Positions 1-8,432 of a stretch of 64,000 bases of DNA are shown piece by piece; the stretch's first letter is position 1; every line of letters starts with the position of its first letter. The stretch comes from Clostridia bacterium (lineage in GTDB: Bacteria; Bacillota; Clostridia; Oscillospirales; CAG-272): the NCBI GenBank assembly GCA_017473085.1, contig JAFUNF010000006.1:248001-312000 (forward strand), in the 5' to 3' direction. The notes under the pieces were generated by a model that was not told where the DNA came from, ran no database searches, and worked only from the letters and a program-made list of their open reading frames with translations. Made by a program: the position numbers and the translations under genes.

Positions 1-577
1 TAGTCCAGTATTCACTAGGAACAAACTGTCTAATTTCTTCTTCTCGCTCGACCAAAATCTTTGTAGCAACTGATTGAACCCTTCCAGCAGACAAGCCGCT
101 TTTAATAGTTTTCCACAGAAAAGGGCTTATTTGATATCCAACGATTCTATCCAAAATTCTTCTTGCTTGTTGTGCATTAACTAAGTTCATATCAATGTCA
201 CGAGGATGCTTGATAGCTTCCTTTACAGCGCTTTTGGTAATTTCATTGAATGTAACTCTTTTTGCTTTTTTTGCATCATCTCCCAAAATAGATGCAAGAT
301 GCCATGAAATTGCTTCTCCTTCTCTATCAGGGTCAGTTGCAAAAAATATTTTATCAGCATTTTTAGCTTCTTTTTTTAATTGTTTTATTAAATCTCCTTT
401 ACCTCTTATGTTGATGTAATGAGGCTCGAAATTGTTATCAATATCAATTCCTAAGGATGATTTAGGTAAATCTCGCACGTGGCCAACAGATGCAATTACC
501 TTGTAGTTAGATCCTAAATAATTCTTAACTGCAATAATTTTACCAGGTGACTCGAGTATTACGAGGTTGGTTGCCAT
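1..577 (-). CDS. topA: DNA topoisomerase I (N-terminal part, runs off window)
   Basis: This is the N-terminal portion of type IA topoisomerase TopA, which relaxes negative supercoils by transient single-strand cleavage. The reading frame is open to the window edge, so about 190 residues are visible. It starts [13 protein letters not shown], the start of a TOPRIM domain, and carries the acidic motif [14 protein letters not shown] typical of TopA, then [15 protein letters not shown] and SAGRVQSVA from the next conserved blocks. The ATG at 577 follows a GAAAGGAT ribosome binding site. dprA ends 18 bp upstream, the common dprA-topA order in Firmicutes, so the two are probably co-transcribed. The catalytic tyrosine and zinc fingers lie outside the window. 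Confidence 0.97.
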   Translation of the reverse strand, partial: MATNLVILESPGKIIAVKNYLGSNYKVIASVGHVRDLPKSSLGIDIDNNFEPHYINIRGKGDLIKQLKKEAKNADKIFFATDPDREGEAISWHLASILGDDAKKAKRVTFNEITKSAVKEAIKHPRDIDMNLVNAQQARRILDRIVGYQISPFLWKTIKSGLSAGRVQSVATKILVEREEEIRQFVPSEYWT

Positions 578-595
578 TGTCAATATCCTTTCATA

Positions 596-1819
596 TCATT
601 TTTTCATATAGAAACCATTATTCTCGGTGATTGCTCCTAAAATTTCTAATAAGCCTAAGATAGAAGCTATTTTATCGTCATCTACGTTTAAATTCTTAAA
701 GCTATTAACATTAACAGGAATTCCCGGTTTCATTGAATTATATACAAGCTTTGTTTCCTCGTCAAGCTTTGAGGTATCAAATTCTTTTGCTTCAAAGCTT
801 GGTTTTGGAGCCAGTATAGGAGTGTTACTTCTATTACTTTTTCTTCGTTCATACAAAAATCCTTCTTTGAACTGATATCTAACATTTGATGCCTTATCAT
901 TTTTGTTCGGCCTCAATTTTGCAGCCATTATATCTATCGAATCGTTGTATATGTCCATAAACTTTTCGAGCACATCAACAGCATTTGTTACGGCTTCGGC
1001 GCCATCAATTAGAAGTTGATTGTTTCCGCTGGAATGATAATCATTTGTTCTACCAGGAAATGCAAGAACCTTCTTTCTTTGTTCCTGTCCTCTGCGTGCA
1101 GTAATAGCTGCACCACTATCTCGTCTTGCTTCGACAACAACAACCGCAGAAGAAAGACCAGCTAATAATCTATTTCGAACTGGGAAATTAGATCCAGTAG
1201 GTGGCGTATCAGGTGGATATTCAGTAATAGCTGCACCAACCTTTAGTATTTTTTTATATACCTCTTCGTTCTCTTGAGGATAAATATAGTTAATACCGCA
1301 TCCTAAAACAGCAATTGTTGATCCACCAGCAAACATAGCTCCTTTTTGAGCCGCAGTATCAATTCCCTTTGCCATACCGCTAATAACCAGAGCGCCACCC
1401 TTTGTTAAGCCATAGCCTAACTCAAAGGCATTGTCTCTTCCAAGAGCGGACATATCGCGAGAGCCTACAACTGTAATGCATAACTTATTTTGGAAATCTG
1501 GTAGTTCTCCAATACAGTAAAGCACTGCTGGAAAATTCTCCAACACTCGCAAAGGCAATGGATATTTTTCATCAGATGGTGTTAAAATCTCTACATCATA
1601 CTTCTCGCACCATTTCATTATAAGTTCAGCAGACTTTGTGCTTTTATCCAAGAGCCTATTTTTATCGGAATCTCTAAGTCCAGGAATGAGTTCAACATCT
1701 GCATCATCACACTCAAATATATCTTTAACTGAATCAAAATGGTTGTAAAGTTTGCGATAAATTTTACTTCCTGCGCCAAAATGCAACGACAACCATAACC
1801 ATACCATCTTATCTGTCAT
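596..1819 (-). CDS. dprA: DNA processing protein DprA (Smf)
   Basis: DprA binds incoming single-stranded DNA during natural transformation and loads RecA. The visible Rossmann-like core includes VVGSRDMSALG, the GMAKGIDTAAQKGAM phosphate-binding block, NRLLAGLSSAVVVVEA and KVLAFPG, all in the usual order. An N-terminal helix-hairpin-helix-like stretch and a C-terminal winged-helix-like stretch complete a protein of about 407 residues. The ATG at 1819 was chosen because AAGGTG lies 5 bp before it; the longer frame from 1861 begins within the promoter region. Most Firmicutes carry dprA whether or not they are competent, so the gene alone does not prove competence. Confidence 0.95.
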   Translation of the reverse strand: MTDKMVWLWLSLHFGAGSKIYRKLYNHFDSVKDIFECDDADVELIPGLRDSDKNRLLDKSTKSAELIMKWCEKYDVEILTPSDEKYPLPLRVLENFPAVLYCIGELPDFQNKLCITVVGSRDMSALGRDNAFELGYGLTKGGALVISGMAKGIDTAAQKGAMFAGGSTIAVLGCGINYIYPQENEEVYKKILKVGAAITEYPPDTPPTGSNFPVRNRLLAGLSSAVVVVEARRDSGAAITARRGQEQRKKVLAFPGRTNDYHSSGNNQLLIDGAEAVTNAVDVLEKFMDIYNDSIDIMAAKLRPNKNDKASNVRYQFKEGFLYERRKSNRSNTPILAPKPSFEAKEFDTSKLDEETKLVYNSMKPGIPVNVNSFKNLNVDDDKIASILGLLEILGAITENNGFYMKK

Positions 1820-1851
1820 AATACACCTTAAAATACTTATTATAATATTAT

Positions 1852-1880
1852 ATAATATCATTAATTATCAAAGTTGTCAA
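1852..1880 (-). promoter_or_regulatory. Sigma-A-type promoter for dprA-topA
   Basis: Minus-strand TTGACA (1875-1880) and TATTAT (1852-1857) are separated by exactly 17 bp. The start point would fall about 25 bp before the dprA start codon. Confidence 0.7.
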
Positions 1881-1895
1881 TCAATTTTTAAATAA

Positions 1896-1965
1896 AATAA
1901 AAAAAGAGTTGCAAAATAAGAACAAAGTTCGTTTTTCCACACGAACTATTTTTTCACAACCCTTT
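1896..1965 (-). terminator. Terminator after the SpoU methyltransferase gene
   Basis: Read on the minus strand, a long imperfect hairpin with a core AGTTCGT/ACGAACT stem and an outer GTTGTGAAAA/TTTTGCAAC stem ends in a T-run. It begins a few bases after the stop codon at 1971. Confidence 0.65.
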
Positions 1966-1970
1966 TAAAG

Positions 1971-2801
1971 TTATTTGTTTTTGTATTGCTCCCACATAAA
2001 AATTGTAGCAGCAACAGAAGCATTTAGGGATTCAGAGTTAGGCTCCATTGGAATAAAAACAGTATCATCTGACATGTAAAGCATTCCATTTGAAACACCG
2101 TGACCTTCGTTTCCAATCACAACAACATCGTTGCCAGAAAGCTTTTCACTATCTAAAACAAGTGATTTGTTCCCCAATGAGGATGCTAAAATCCTCTTTT
2201 TGCTTCGTTTTAAATTCAAAATTGTAGCTTCTACATTGCTTACAACATCAATTTTTATCTTGAAAATTGCACCCATTGTGGCTCTTATCACCTTAGGTGA
2301 ATATAAATCTACACAATCTGATGTAAGAATAATCCTATCATATCCAAATGCTACTGAATTTCTAATGATTGTGCCTAAATTTCCAGGATCTCTAATTGAT
2401 TCTAAAAACATCATATGTTCGTTTGAATAATCAATTCTCTCTTCATTCAAATATCGATGCTTAGTATCCAAAAATTCGCACACGGTTATAATTCCCTGAG
2501 GGGCTTGTTCGGTTGTTATTTTGTTAAACACATCAGAATTAACGCATATAACCTTTAATTGCTTATTTAGACACTCCTTTAGCTTTTTTATACATTCATC
2601 ATCTAAAATAGCATCATTTTTTACGATTATATACTTTATTTTCGCATAAAAGCTCACAGCTTCCTTAAACAATTTAATTCCATCGCATAAAAAAAGCTTT
2701 TCACTATTTCTGTACTTCTTATCATTTAACTTTGAAATCTTAATAATCGTTGAATTTGTTTTGCTTGTAATAATATCAAGTTTTAGTTCTTCGTTTAACA
2801 T
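1971..2801 (-). CDS. SpoU/TrmH-family RNA 2'-O-methyltransferase
   Basis: This AdoMet-dependent SPOUT-class enzyme probably methylates a 2'-OH in 23S rRNA (RlmB/TrmH/YsgA-like). All three SpoU motifs are visible: RDPGNLGTIIRNSVAFG (motif 1), GNEGHGVSNGM (motif 2) and the ESLNASVAATIF block (motif 3). The N-terminal 100 residues form a substrate-binding domain of the kind seen in the RlmB group. The ATG at 2801 follows TAGGAG at good spacing; the frame can be extended to 2828 but without a site. It lies downstream of the infC-rpmI-rplT operon behind that operon's terminator. The exact target nucleotide cannot be told from sequence. Confidence 0.9.
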   Translation of the reverse strand: MLNEELKLDIITSKTNSTIIKISKLNDKKYRNSEKLFLCDGIKLFKEAVSFYAKIKYIIVKNDAILDDECIKKLKECLNKQLKVICVNSDVFNKITTEQAPQGIITVCEFLDTKHRYLNEERIDYSNEHMMFLESIRDPGNLGTIIRNSVAFGYDRIILTSDCVDLYSPKVIRATMGAIFKIKIDVVSNVEATILNLKRSKKRILASSLGNKSLVLDSEKLSGNDVVVIGNEGHGVSNGMLYMSDDTVFIPMEPNSESLNASVAATIFMWEQYKNK

Positions 2802-2829
2802 AAATTCTCCTAATAACCAGAATTGCAAA

Positions 2830-2855
2830 AAACTCGGCGTTTTGCCGAGTTTTTT
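2830..2855 (-). terminator. Terminator of the infC-rpmI-rplT operon
   Basis: A compact AACTCGGC/GCCGAGTT hairpin sits 7 bp after the rplT stop and ends in a T-run on the minus strand. Confidence 0.85.
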
Positions 2856-2861
2856 ACAATA

Positions 2862-3215
2862 TTAAAGAGCCGCCTTAGCCTTCTCAACGAGAACTGCAAA
2901 AGCTTCCTTATCGGATACTGCAAGCTCTGCGAGCATCTTTCTATTAAGGTCAACACCTGCGAGCTTCAAGCCATGCATAAATGTGGAATAATTCATACCA
3001 CAAACCTTTGCCTGTGCTGAAATTCTTGTAATCCAAAGAGAACGGAAATCTCTCTTCTTCATTTTACGTCCTGCAAATGCATAGTTGCCACTCTTCATTA
3101 CAGCCTGCTTAGCCATCTTGAAGTGTTTACTCTTTGCACCCCAGTAACCCTTAGCCATCTTTAAAACTTTATTTCTTCTCTTACGTGCCATCATAGCACC
3201 CTTAACTCTTGCCAT
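2862..3215 (-). CDS. rplT: Large ribosomal subunit protein bL20
   Basis: bL20 binds 23S rRNA early in 50S assembly and, in low-GC Gram-positives, represses its own operon by binding the infC leader. The 117-residue length is standard. The N-terminus is very basic ([16 protein letters not shown]), and blocks such as [11 protein letters not shown] and [23 protein letters not shown] are characteristic. An AGGAGG site precedes the ATG at 3215. It is the last gene of infC-rpmI-rplT, followed at once by a terminator. Confidence 0.98.
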   Translation of the reverse strand: MARVKGAMMARKRRNKVLKMAKGYWGAKSKHFKMAKQAVMKSGNYAFAGRKMKKRDFRSLWITRISAQAKVCGMNYSTFMHGLKLAGVDLNRKMLAELAVSDKEAFAVLVEKAKAAL

Positions 3216-3252
3216 TTTCTTTTCCTCCTAGATAGTATTTCTTCACTCAAAA

Positions 3253-3447
3253 TTATTTGTTAATCAATTTCTTGATTGTTGGAGCCATGCTCTCGCTTAA
3301 ATAAGAACCAGAACGAAGATTTCTCTTACGCTTTGCTGTCTTAAGACCAAGATTGTGACGGTGTTGAGCGTGGAACATTTTTACTTTTCCTGTTCCAGTC
3401 AAAGAAAATCTTTTGCTAGAAGCCTTATGTGTTTTAATTTTTCCCAT
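3253..3447 (-). CDS. rpmI: Large ribosomal subunit protein bL35
   Basis: A 64-residue, lysine/arginine-rich protein with the bL35 signature KTHKASSKRFSLTGTGKVK near its start and HNLGLKTAKRKRNLR in the middle. It lies between infC and rplT, 37 bp before rplT, the conserved order. A GAAAGGAAAT-type site precedes the ATG at 3447. Confidence 0.97.
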   Translation of the reverse strand: MGKIKTHKASSKRFSLTGTGKVKMFHAQHRHNLGLKTAKRKRNLRSGSYLSESMAPTIKKLINK

Positions 3448-3503
3448 GATAATTTATTTCCTTTCTTACGGTAATACTACCTTATTTACTTTTACTTATT
3501 TGC

Positions 3504-4025
3504 TTACTTTTTTAGTGGTGAGATAGTAACAGACAATCTTCTACCATCTAAAACTGGGGCTTTATCTGCACTACCGTACTCAGAGCAAAGCTCAATAAAT
3601 CTTTTTACAATTTCGACACCAACATCGGTGTGAGCCATTTGTCTTCCTTTGAATGACAAAACAACTCTAACCTTATCTCCGCCCTTTAAGAAACGAATAG
3701 CATTATTTGCTTTGGTATTGAAGTCATGAGTGTCAATTGTACAAGAAAGCTGAACCTCTTTAACGTTAACAACCTGCTGTTTCTTCTTTGCTTCCTTTTC
3801 TCTCTTGTCTCTTTCGTACCTGAATTTGCCATAGTCAGTTATTCTGCAAACTGGTGGATTTGCAGTTGGAGCAATAAGAACAAGGTCAAGACCTTGTGCG
3901 TATGCCTTGCTGAGTGCTGCTTCAGAGGACATAACACCCAATTGTTCGCCCCCGTCTGTAACAACTCTAACCTCTTTGAGTCTAATATCCTCGTTGATGC
4001 ACATTTCCTTTGCGTTGCTGATAAT
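3504..4025 (-). CDS. infC: Translation initiation factor IF-3 (non-AUG start)
   Basis: IF-3 binds the 30S subunit, prevents premature 50S joining and checks the initiation codon. The N-terminal block INEDIRLKEVRVV, the central PPVCRITDYGKFRYE block and the C-terminal GDKVRVVLSFKGRQM and GRRLSVTISP blocks are all present. The start needs care. GGAGG lies 6 bp before an ATT (4025) that is followed by ATC, giving a protein beginning (M)ISNAKEMCINED, which aligns with Bacillus IF-3. The first ATG in the mature part (4004) is 27 bp from that site, and the longer open frame to 4142 runs through the attenuator hairpin. infC is well known for ATT/ATC starts used in self-regulation, so ATT at 4025 (or ATC at 4022) is preferred. 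Confidence 0.93.
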   Translation of the reverse strand: MISNAKEMCINEDIRLKEVRVVTDGGEQLGVMSSEAALSKAYAQGLDLVLIAPTANPPVCRITDYGKFRYERDKREKEAKKKQQVVNVKEVQLSCTIDTHDFNTKANNAIRFLKGGDKVRVVLSFKGRQMAHTDVGVEIVKRFIELCSEYGSADKAPVLDGRRLSVTISPLKK

Positions 4026-4026
4026 C

Positions 4027-4190
4027 AAACACCTCCAGCTACATAAAATGTTAAAAAATAAGTGCGGAGAAACAAAATCTCCGCACCATAAAAGACTATT
4101 ACAAATATCGAACAATATTACAATAATCATTTTATTAACCACACAACTCGTTTGCCGTGGGTGAGAACGGAGGTCCTACTTCTTTTTGCT
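4027..4190 (-). promoter_or_regulatory. infC leader (L20-type autoregulatory leader)
   Basis: About 165 nt of untranslated leader separates the promoter from infC. Its distal part is an intrinsic terminator (4052-4086). A CTCCG segment near 4167-4171 on the minus strand is complementary to CGGAG in the 5' arm of that terminator, so an alternative antiterminator pairing is possible. This is the arrangement known for L20-controlled infC leaders in low-GC Gram-positives. The element assignment is inferred from position and pairing. Confidence 0.6.
4052..4086 (-). terminator. Attenuator hairpin before infC
   Basis: A perfect 9-bp stem (GTGCGGAGA with TCTCCGCAC, 7-nt loop) is followed on the minus strand by TTATTTTTTAA, only about 27 bp before the infC start. 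It sits inside the leader, so it is an attenuator and not the end of a gene. Confidence 0.8.
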
Positions 4191-4195
4191 CAATT

Positions 4196-4224
4196 ATTGT
4201 ATCACACTAAATTTGTGTTGTCAA
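4196..4224 (-). promoter_or_regulatory. Promoter of infC-rpmI-rplT
   Basis: Minus-strand TTGACA (4219-4224) and TACAAT (4196-4201) with a 17-bp spacer. Confidence 0.75.
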
Positions 4225-4286
4225 TAGTTTTTTGAAAAAATATTTTATTATTTGAAAGACTACAAAAAATGGAGTTTTTTACACTG

Positions 4287-6659
4287 TTATCCTTTGATAA
4301 TAAAGTTAGTTTTAATTATTAATTCAAGTATTCTCTTAGCACAAAGATGGGCATCCTCTCTCTTTATTGTTCCGTTTTTCAAGCCTTCAAGAATTGCCTT
4401 TCTGTGGCAACCAGGCATAATTAAATCATTACCTGCATGAACGTGTTCTTGTGCCTTAGCGCAAGTATTCCAGTCAGTCATTACAATACCATCGTATGAC
4501 CATTCACCTCTAAGAACACCCATCAACAAATCATAGTTTGTAGACGCAAATACACCATTTATCTTATTGTATGCGGTCATAATCGCTCTTGGATTTCCTT
4601 CCTCGATGGCAATTTTAAATGCCTTCAAATAGATTTCACGCAACGCTCTTTCGGATACCTGTGAGTCAGAAACTCCTCTTTCGTATTCAATATTATTGCA
4701 AGCAAAATGCTTAATGGTTGTATATCTACCCGTTAAAATAGCATTTTCGTCGTATTGTACGCCAATAGTAACGTAAGCGCCGATCTTACCTGCTACCAAA
4801 GGATCCTCGGAATAATATTCGAAATTTCTGCCATTCAATGGATTTCTTTGAATGTTGATTCCAGGAGCTAACCAGCCCTCAATATCTGATAAAATCAAAT
4901 CATCACAAACGCATTCGCCAAATCTTCTCGCTGCATCTAAATCCCATGAGTTTGCAAGACAAGTGCCAGAAGGATATGCAACAACATCATGTGCTACTTG
5001 TGTATCGGTTTCAACAGGTGAGCCGAATACAGAAAGTCTAATTCCAGCAGGTCCATCGGCACAGGCATTTACAGGAATTCCGTATTTTTCGCTAGCCCAC
5101 ATTTCTCCAGCTGCGCCTCTAACTTTAGTAGACATGCTTCCTACATTTGCATTAGCGTTTGAGCCTTCATATATTACACCATTCAAAATCATAGACAATT
5201 CTTCGTCGCTAAACTGTGCAACTACATCATCTATCGTTTCCTTGCCCTTAATTACATCGTCTAATGTAACAAGCTCTTTTTTGCTTTTTTTCTTACAAGG
5301 CTTTACTGGTACATCCTCAATATTTACACATTCAATAGTTTCAATGGATGTAGCATCAAGCTTGAATGTAGGAGCTGATTTTTTCTCGTTCTCTTCCCCT
5401 TCATAGGTAATCGGTGTAGCATTTGCATTCGAAAGAAGATTTAACTCAGCGGAAGGAATTAGTCTGTTTTTAACCTTTGCACAAACAACCTTTTCATCAA
5501 CGTCAATAGAACAAACTACATGAGTGTTTCTCGATGAATTACCAACTCTTACGTAATATGTACCCTTTTCCAAAACATAAGAAGCACACTTTTCACAGTA
5601 GCTTGCCATGTCAGCAATATCAAACTCCAAAATAATGGTGCATTTTTCATTAGGCTCTATTGTGTTAGTTTTTGCGTATGTACATAACTCTTGATAAGGC
5701 TTTTCAAGCGTTCCATTAGGAGAAGATAAATAACACTGTAATACCTCGCGTCCAGGCACCTTTCCCGTATTAGTAACAGACACCTCAATATTAACAAGCG
5801 AACCAGCTAAATAAACGTTTTCAATAGCAGTATTGAAGGTGGTATAGCTTAATCCATAACCGAATGGATATCTAACCTCTTTGCCAAAGGTATCAAAATA
5901 TCTATAACCAACATAAATACCTTCATTGTATGGAACTGCAAGGGTATTAATGCCTTCAGTTGTTGGATAATCCTCATATTTGTACGCCCAAGTCATAGCA
6001 AGCTTACCACTTGGAGTAACCTTACCACTAAGAACATCAGCAACAGCGTAACCAAACATTTCTCCACCTAACGAAACATCAACGATAGAATCAATTTTAC
6101 AATCATCAATTGAAGTTAAATCAATAACGCCACAAACGTTTAATAAAAGAACTGTTTTATCATAATATTTAGTTACATTTTTAATTAGATCAACCTCTTC
6201 AGAATGTAACTTTAGGAAGCCTTCTTCGTTTTTCAAATCGTCAGATTCTCCTGAACAACGGCCAATTGTTATTACAGCTACCTTTGATGTTTTGCTTGAT
6301 TCTTTTATTGTTTCCTCGTCGATTTCTATTTCATTAAATCTAAAGGTCCATTCAAACCAATTACGATTTGTTATTGCATAGTTGGGCATATGTACCTCTA
6401 CCCAAGATTTGCATACATTATCTACAACTGGATTTAGCTTATATCCAGCTTCCAATAAGCAATCACGAATTTGAGAAATCTCTTGAGCAAGCATATCGCC
6501 CGAGCCCCAACCCATTCTAAAGCAACGATAGGAAGCGGTACCAAATAAAGCAATTTCCTCGTTTTTCGCAAGTGGCAACGTGTTATTTTCATTTTTTAGC
6601 AAAACCATACCATCAGCTGCCAATTGGCGAGCGATAGCCATTTTTTCCTGTCTTTCCAT
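4287..6659 (-). CDS. Glycoside hydrolase family 3 enzyme with permuted domain order
   Basis: This is probably a cytoplasmic beta-glucosidase that releases glucose from beta-linked oligosaccharides; no signal peptide is seen. The domain order is reversed. The protein starts with what is normally the C-terminal GH3 domain (ADGMVLLKNENNTLPL about residue 14), then a fibronectin-III-like part (about 280-400), a linker, and the (beta/alpha)8 catalytic barrel at the C-terminus. The barrel carries KHFACNN and GIVMTDWNT, where Asp729 fits the family nucleophile. Such swapped GH3 enzymes are known from ruminal Clostridia such as Ruminococcus albus and Butyrivibrio. The ATG at 6659 follows TGAGGTG; the frame opens 12 bp earlier. 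Substrate range is not determined by sequence. Confidence 0.9.
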   Translation of the reverse strand: MERQEKMAIARQLAADGMVLLKNENNTLPLAKNEEIALFGTASYRCFRMGWGSGDMLAQEISQIRDCLLEAGYKLNPVVDNVCKSWVEVHMPNYAITNRNWFEWTFRFNEIEIDEETIKESSKTSKVAVITIGRCSGESDDLKNEEGFLKLHSEEVDLIKNVTKYYDKTVLLLNVCGVIDLTSIDDCKIDSIVDVSLGGEMFGYAVADVLSGKVTPSGKLAMTWAYKYEDYPTTEGINTLAVPYNEGIYVGYRYFDTFGKEVRYPFGYGLSYTTFNTAIENVYLAGSLVNIEVSVTNTGKVPGREVLQCYLSSPNGTLEKPYQELCTYAKTNTIEPNEKCTIILEFDIADMASYCEKCASYVLEKGTYYVRVGNSSRNTHVVCSIDVDEKVVCAKVKNRLIPSAELNLLSNANATPITYEGEENEKKSAPTFKLDATSIETIECVNIEDVPVKPCKKKSKKELVTLDDVIKGKETIDDVVAQFSDEELSMILNGVIYEGSNANANVGSMSTKVRGAAGEMWASEKYGIPVNACADGPAGIRLSVFGSPVETDTQVAHDVVAYPSGTCLANSWDLDAARRFGECVCDDLILSDIEGWLAPGINIQRNPLNGRNFEYYSEDPLVAGKIGAYVTIGVQYDENAILTGRYTTIKHFACNNIEYERGVSDSQVSERALREIYLKAFKIAIEEGNPRAIMTAYNKINGVFASTNYDLLMGVLRGEWSYDGIVMTDWNTCAKAQEHVHAGNDLIMPGCHRKAILEGLKNGTIKREDAHLCAKRILELIIKTNFIIKG

Positions 6660-6691
6660 AAAGCACCTCATATTTTACAAATGTTACATTT

Positions 6692-6720
6692 ATTTTAACA
6701 TAGAACTATAAATTAGTCAA
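6692..6720 (-). promoter_or_regulatory. Promoter of the GH3 gene
   Basis: Minus-strand TTGACT (6715-6720) and TAAAAT (6692-6697), 17-bp spacer. Confidence 0.65.
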
Positions 6721-6730
6721 TTATTTTAAA

Positions 6731-6764
6731 TAAAAAACGCACCTTTATTTTCAAAAGGTGCGTT
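6731..6764 (-). terminator. Terminator after glnS
   Basis: AACGCACCTTT/AAAGGTGCGTT stem with a six-T run on the minus strand, just downstream of the glnS stop. Confidence 0.85.
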
Positions 6765-6769
6765 AAGAA

Positions 6770-8422
6770 TTACTTTTTAGGAAAGCTATCCTTTAAACCT
6801 ACGATTTTATTGTAGGTGTTTTCATATCTTGTATCCTTACAGAAATATCCGTTTCTGACAAACTGGAATTTTTCTCCTGGCTTAGAGGAAGTAAGGCATT
6901 TTTCAATTAAAGCATTTTCAACCTTAACAAGCGAATTCGGATTTAAATAATCGTTGTATGTCTTTCCCTCTGGCATATCTCCTAAATTTTCGATTGTAAA
7001 GAGCTTATCGTATATCATAAGAGTTGCTTTTTCAGCATTTACAGCACTTAACCAATGAATTGTTCCCTTTATTTTACGTCCGTCAACAGGATTACCATTC
7101 TTAGACTCAAGGTCAGCGGTACAGTGAATTTCAACTACCTCGCCATTTTCGTCCTTAATAATTTCATTGCATTTTACAATGTAAGCACCCATTAAACGAA
7201 CTTCTCCTTCAGGCTTCATTCTAAAGAACTTCGGTGGTGGCACCTCAGCGAAATCACTCTTATCAATATAAATTTCTTTTGTAAAGGCTAAGTCGCGAGT
7301 ACCAGAATTTTCATCGTTAGGATTATTCGATACAGGGAAATATTCTACTTTTCCATCTTCATAGTTGGTTATAACAACCTTGATTGGATTTTCAACACAA
7401 ATACGCCTTTGAGCAGTCATATTAAGCTCATTTCTAATGCAATGCTCTAAAAGTTCAATATCAACGATGCTATAAGCCTTTGCAACACCTGCTCTGCTAA
7501 CAAAATCAAGTATCGAGGATGGTGTGTAGCCTCTTCTTCTTAGTCCACAAAGTGTTGGCATTCTTGGGTCATCCCAACCATCAACGAGATTGTTTTCGAC
7601 AAGATAACGTAAATACCTCTTACTCATTACTGTATAGGTGACATTTAAACGAGCAAATTCTCTTTGCTTAGGCTTGTTTTCAAAGCCAATATTGTCAACA
7701 ACCCACTCATATAATGGACGATGATTCTCAAATTCAAGCGAGCAAAGTGAGTGAGTAATACCCTCAATAGCGTCTTGGATTGGATGAGCATAGTCGTATA
7801 GTGGGTAAATACACCACTTATTTCCTTGTCTATGGTGATGTGCACGAAGGATTCTATAAATAGCAGGGTCTCTCATATTGATATTAGGAGATGCCATATC
7901 AATTTTTGCACGAAGAGTCTTAGATCCATCTGGAAACTCACCATTTTTCATTCTTTCAAATAAATCTAAGTTTTCTTCAACACTTCTGTCTCTAAATGGG
8001 CTATTTTTTCCTGGCTCAGTAAGTGTACCTCTGTACTCCTTCATTTCTTCAGCAGAAAGGTCGCAAACATACGCTTTCCCTTCCTTGATTAGCTTTACAG
8101 CGTAATCGTAGCAAGCATCAAAATAATCTGATCCATAGAAAATTCCACCAGTTGGCTCAGCACCAAGCCACTTCAAATCCTCTAAAATACTTTCAACATA
8201 TTCGGTATCTTCCTTTGATGGGTTAGTATCATCATATCTAAGATTAAAGCTACCATTGTATTTCTTTGCAGTTTGTGCATTAATCCAGATAGCCTTAGCA
8301 CTTCCTATGTGAAGGTATCCATTAGGCTCTGGGGGAAATCTTGTATGAATTTTGCGAGAAAATCCATTAGCGATATCCTCATCAATGATATCATGTATAA
8401 AATTTGAATTTAGTTCTTCCAT
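6770..8422 (-). CDS. glnS: Glutaminyl-tRNA synthetase
   Basis: This class I synthetase charges tRNA-Gln with glutamine. The HIGH-type signature is in FPPEPNGYLHIGSAKA near residue 29, and the KMSKS-type loop is VMSKRYL near residue 270. DDTNPSKEDTEYVE is typical of GlnRS. The 550-residue length matches bacterial GlnRS, with the C-terminal anticodon-binding beta-barrels (from about 340) intact. A GAGGT site precedes ATG 8422. It lies 10 bp after gltX in one operon. Many Firmicutes lack GlnRS and use GatCAB transamidation instead, so its presence means direct charging is possible here. Confidence 0.97.
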   Translation of the reverse strand: MEELNSNFIHDIIDEDIANGFSRKIHTRFPPEPNGYLHIGSAKAIWINAQTAKKYNGSFNLRYDDTNPSKEDTEYVESILEDLKWLGAEPTGGIFYGSDYFDACYDYAVKLIKEGKAYVCDLSAEEMKEYRGTLTEPGKNSPFRDRSVEENLDLFERMKNGEFPDGSKTLRAKIDMASPNINMRDPAIYRILRAHHHRQGNKWCIYPLYDYAHPIQDAIEGITHSLCSLEFENHRPLYEWVVDNIGFENKPKQREFARLNVTYTVMSKRYLRYLVENNLVDGWDDPRMPTLCGLRRRGYTPSSILDFVSRAGVAKAYSIVDIELLEHCIRNELNMTAQRRICVENPIKVVITNYEDGKVEYFPVSNNPNDENSGTRDLAFTKEIYIDKSDFAEVPPPKFFRMKPEGEVRLMGAYIVKCNEIIKDENGEVVEIHCTADLESKNGNPVDGRKIKGTIHWLSAVNAEKATLMIYDKLFTIENLGDMPEGKTYNDYLNPNSLVKVENALIEKCLTSSKPGEKFQFVRNGYFCKDTRYENTYNKIVGLKDSFPKK

Positions 8423-8432
8423 TATAAACCTC

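Noticed and set aside
195..419. Plus-strand open frame over topA
   Set aside because: Antisense to a well-conserved gene, no ribosome binding site and no recognisable protein features.
4026..4142. N-terminal extension of infC
   Set aside because: It would translate the attenuator hairpin and has no ribosome binding site; conserved IF-3 sequence begins after the ATT at 4025.
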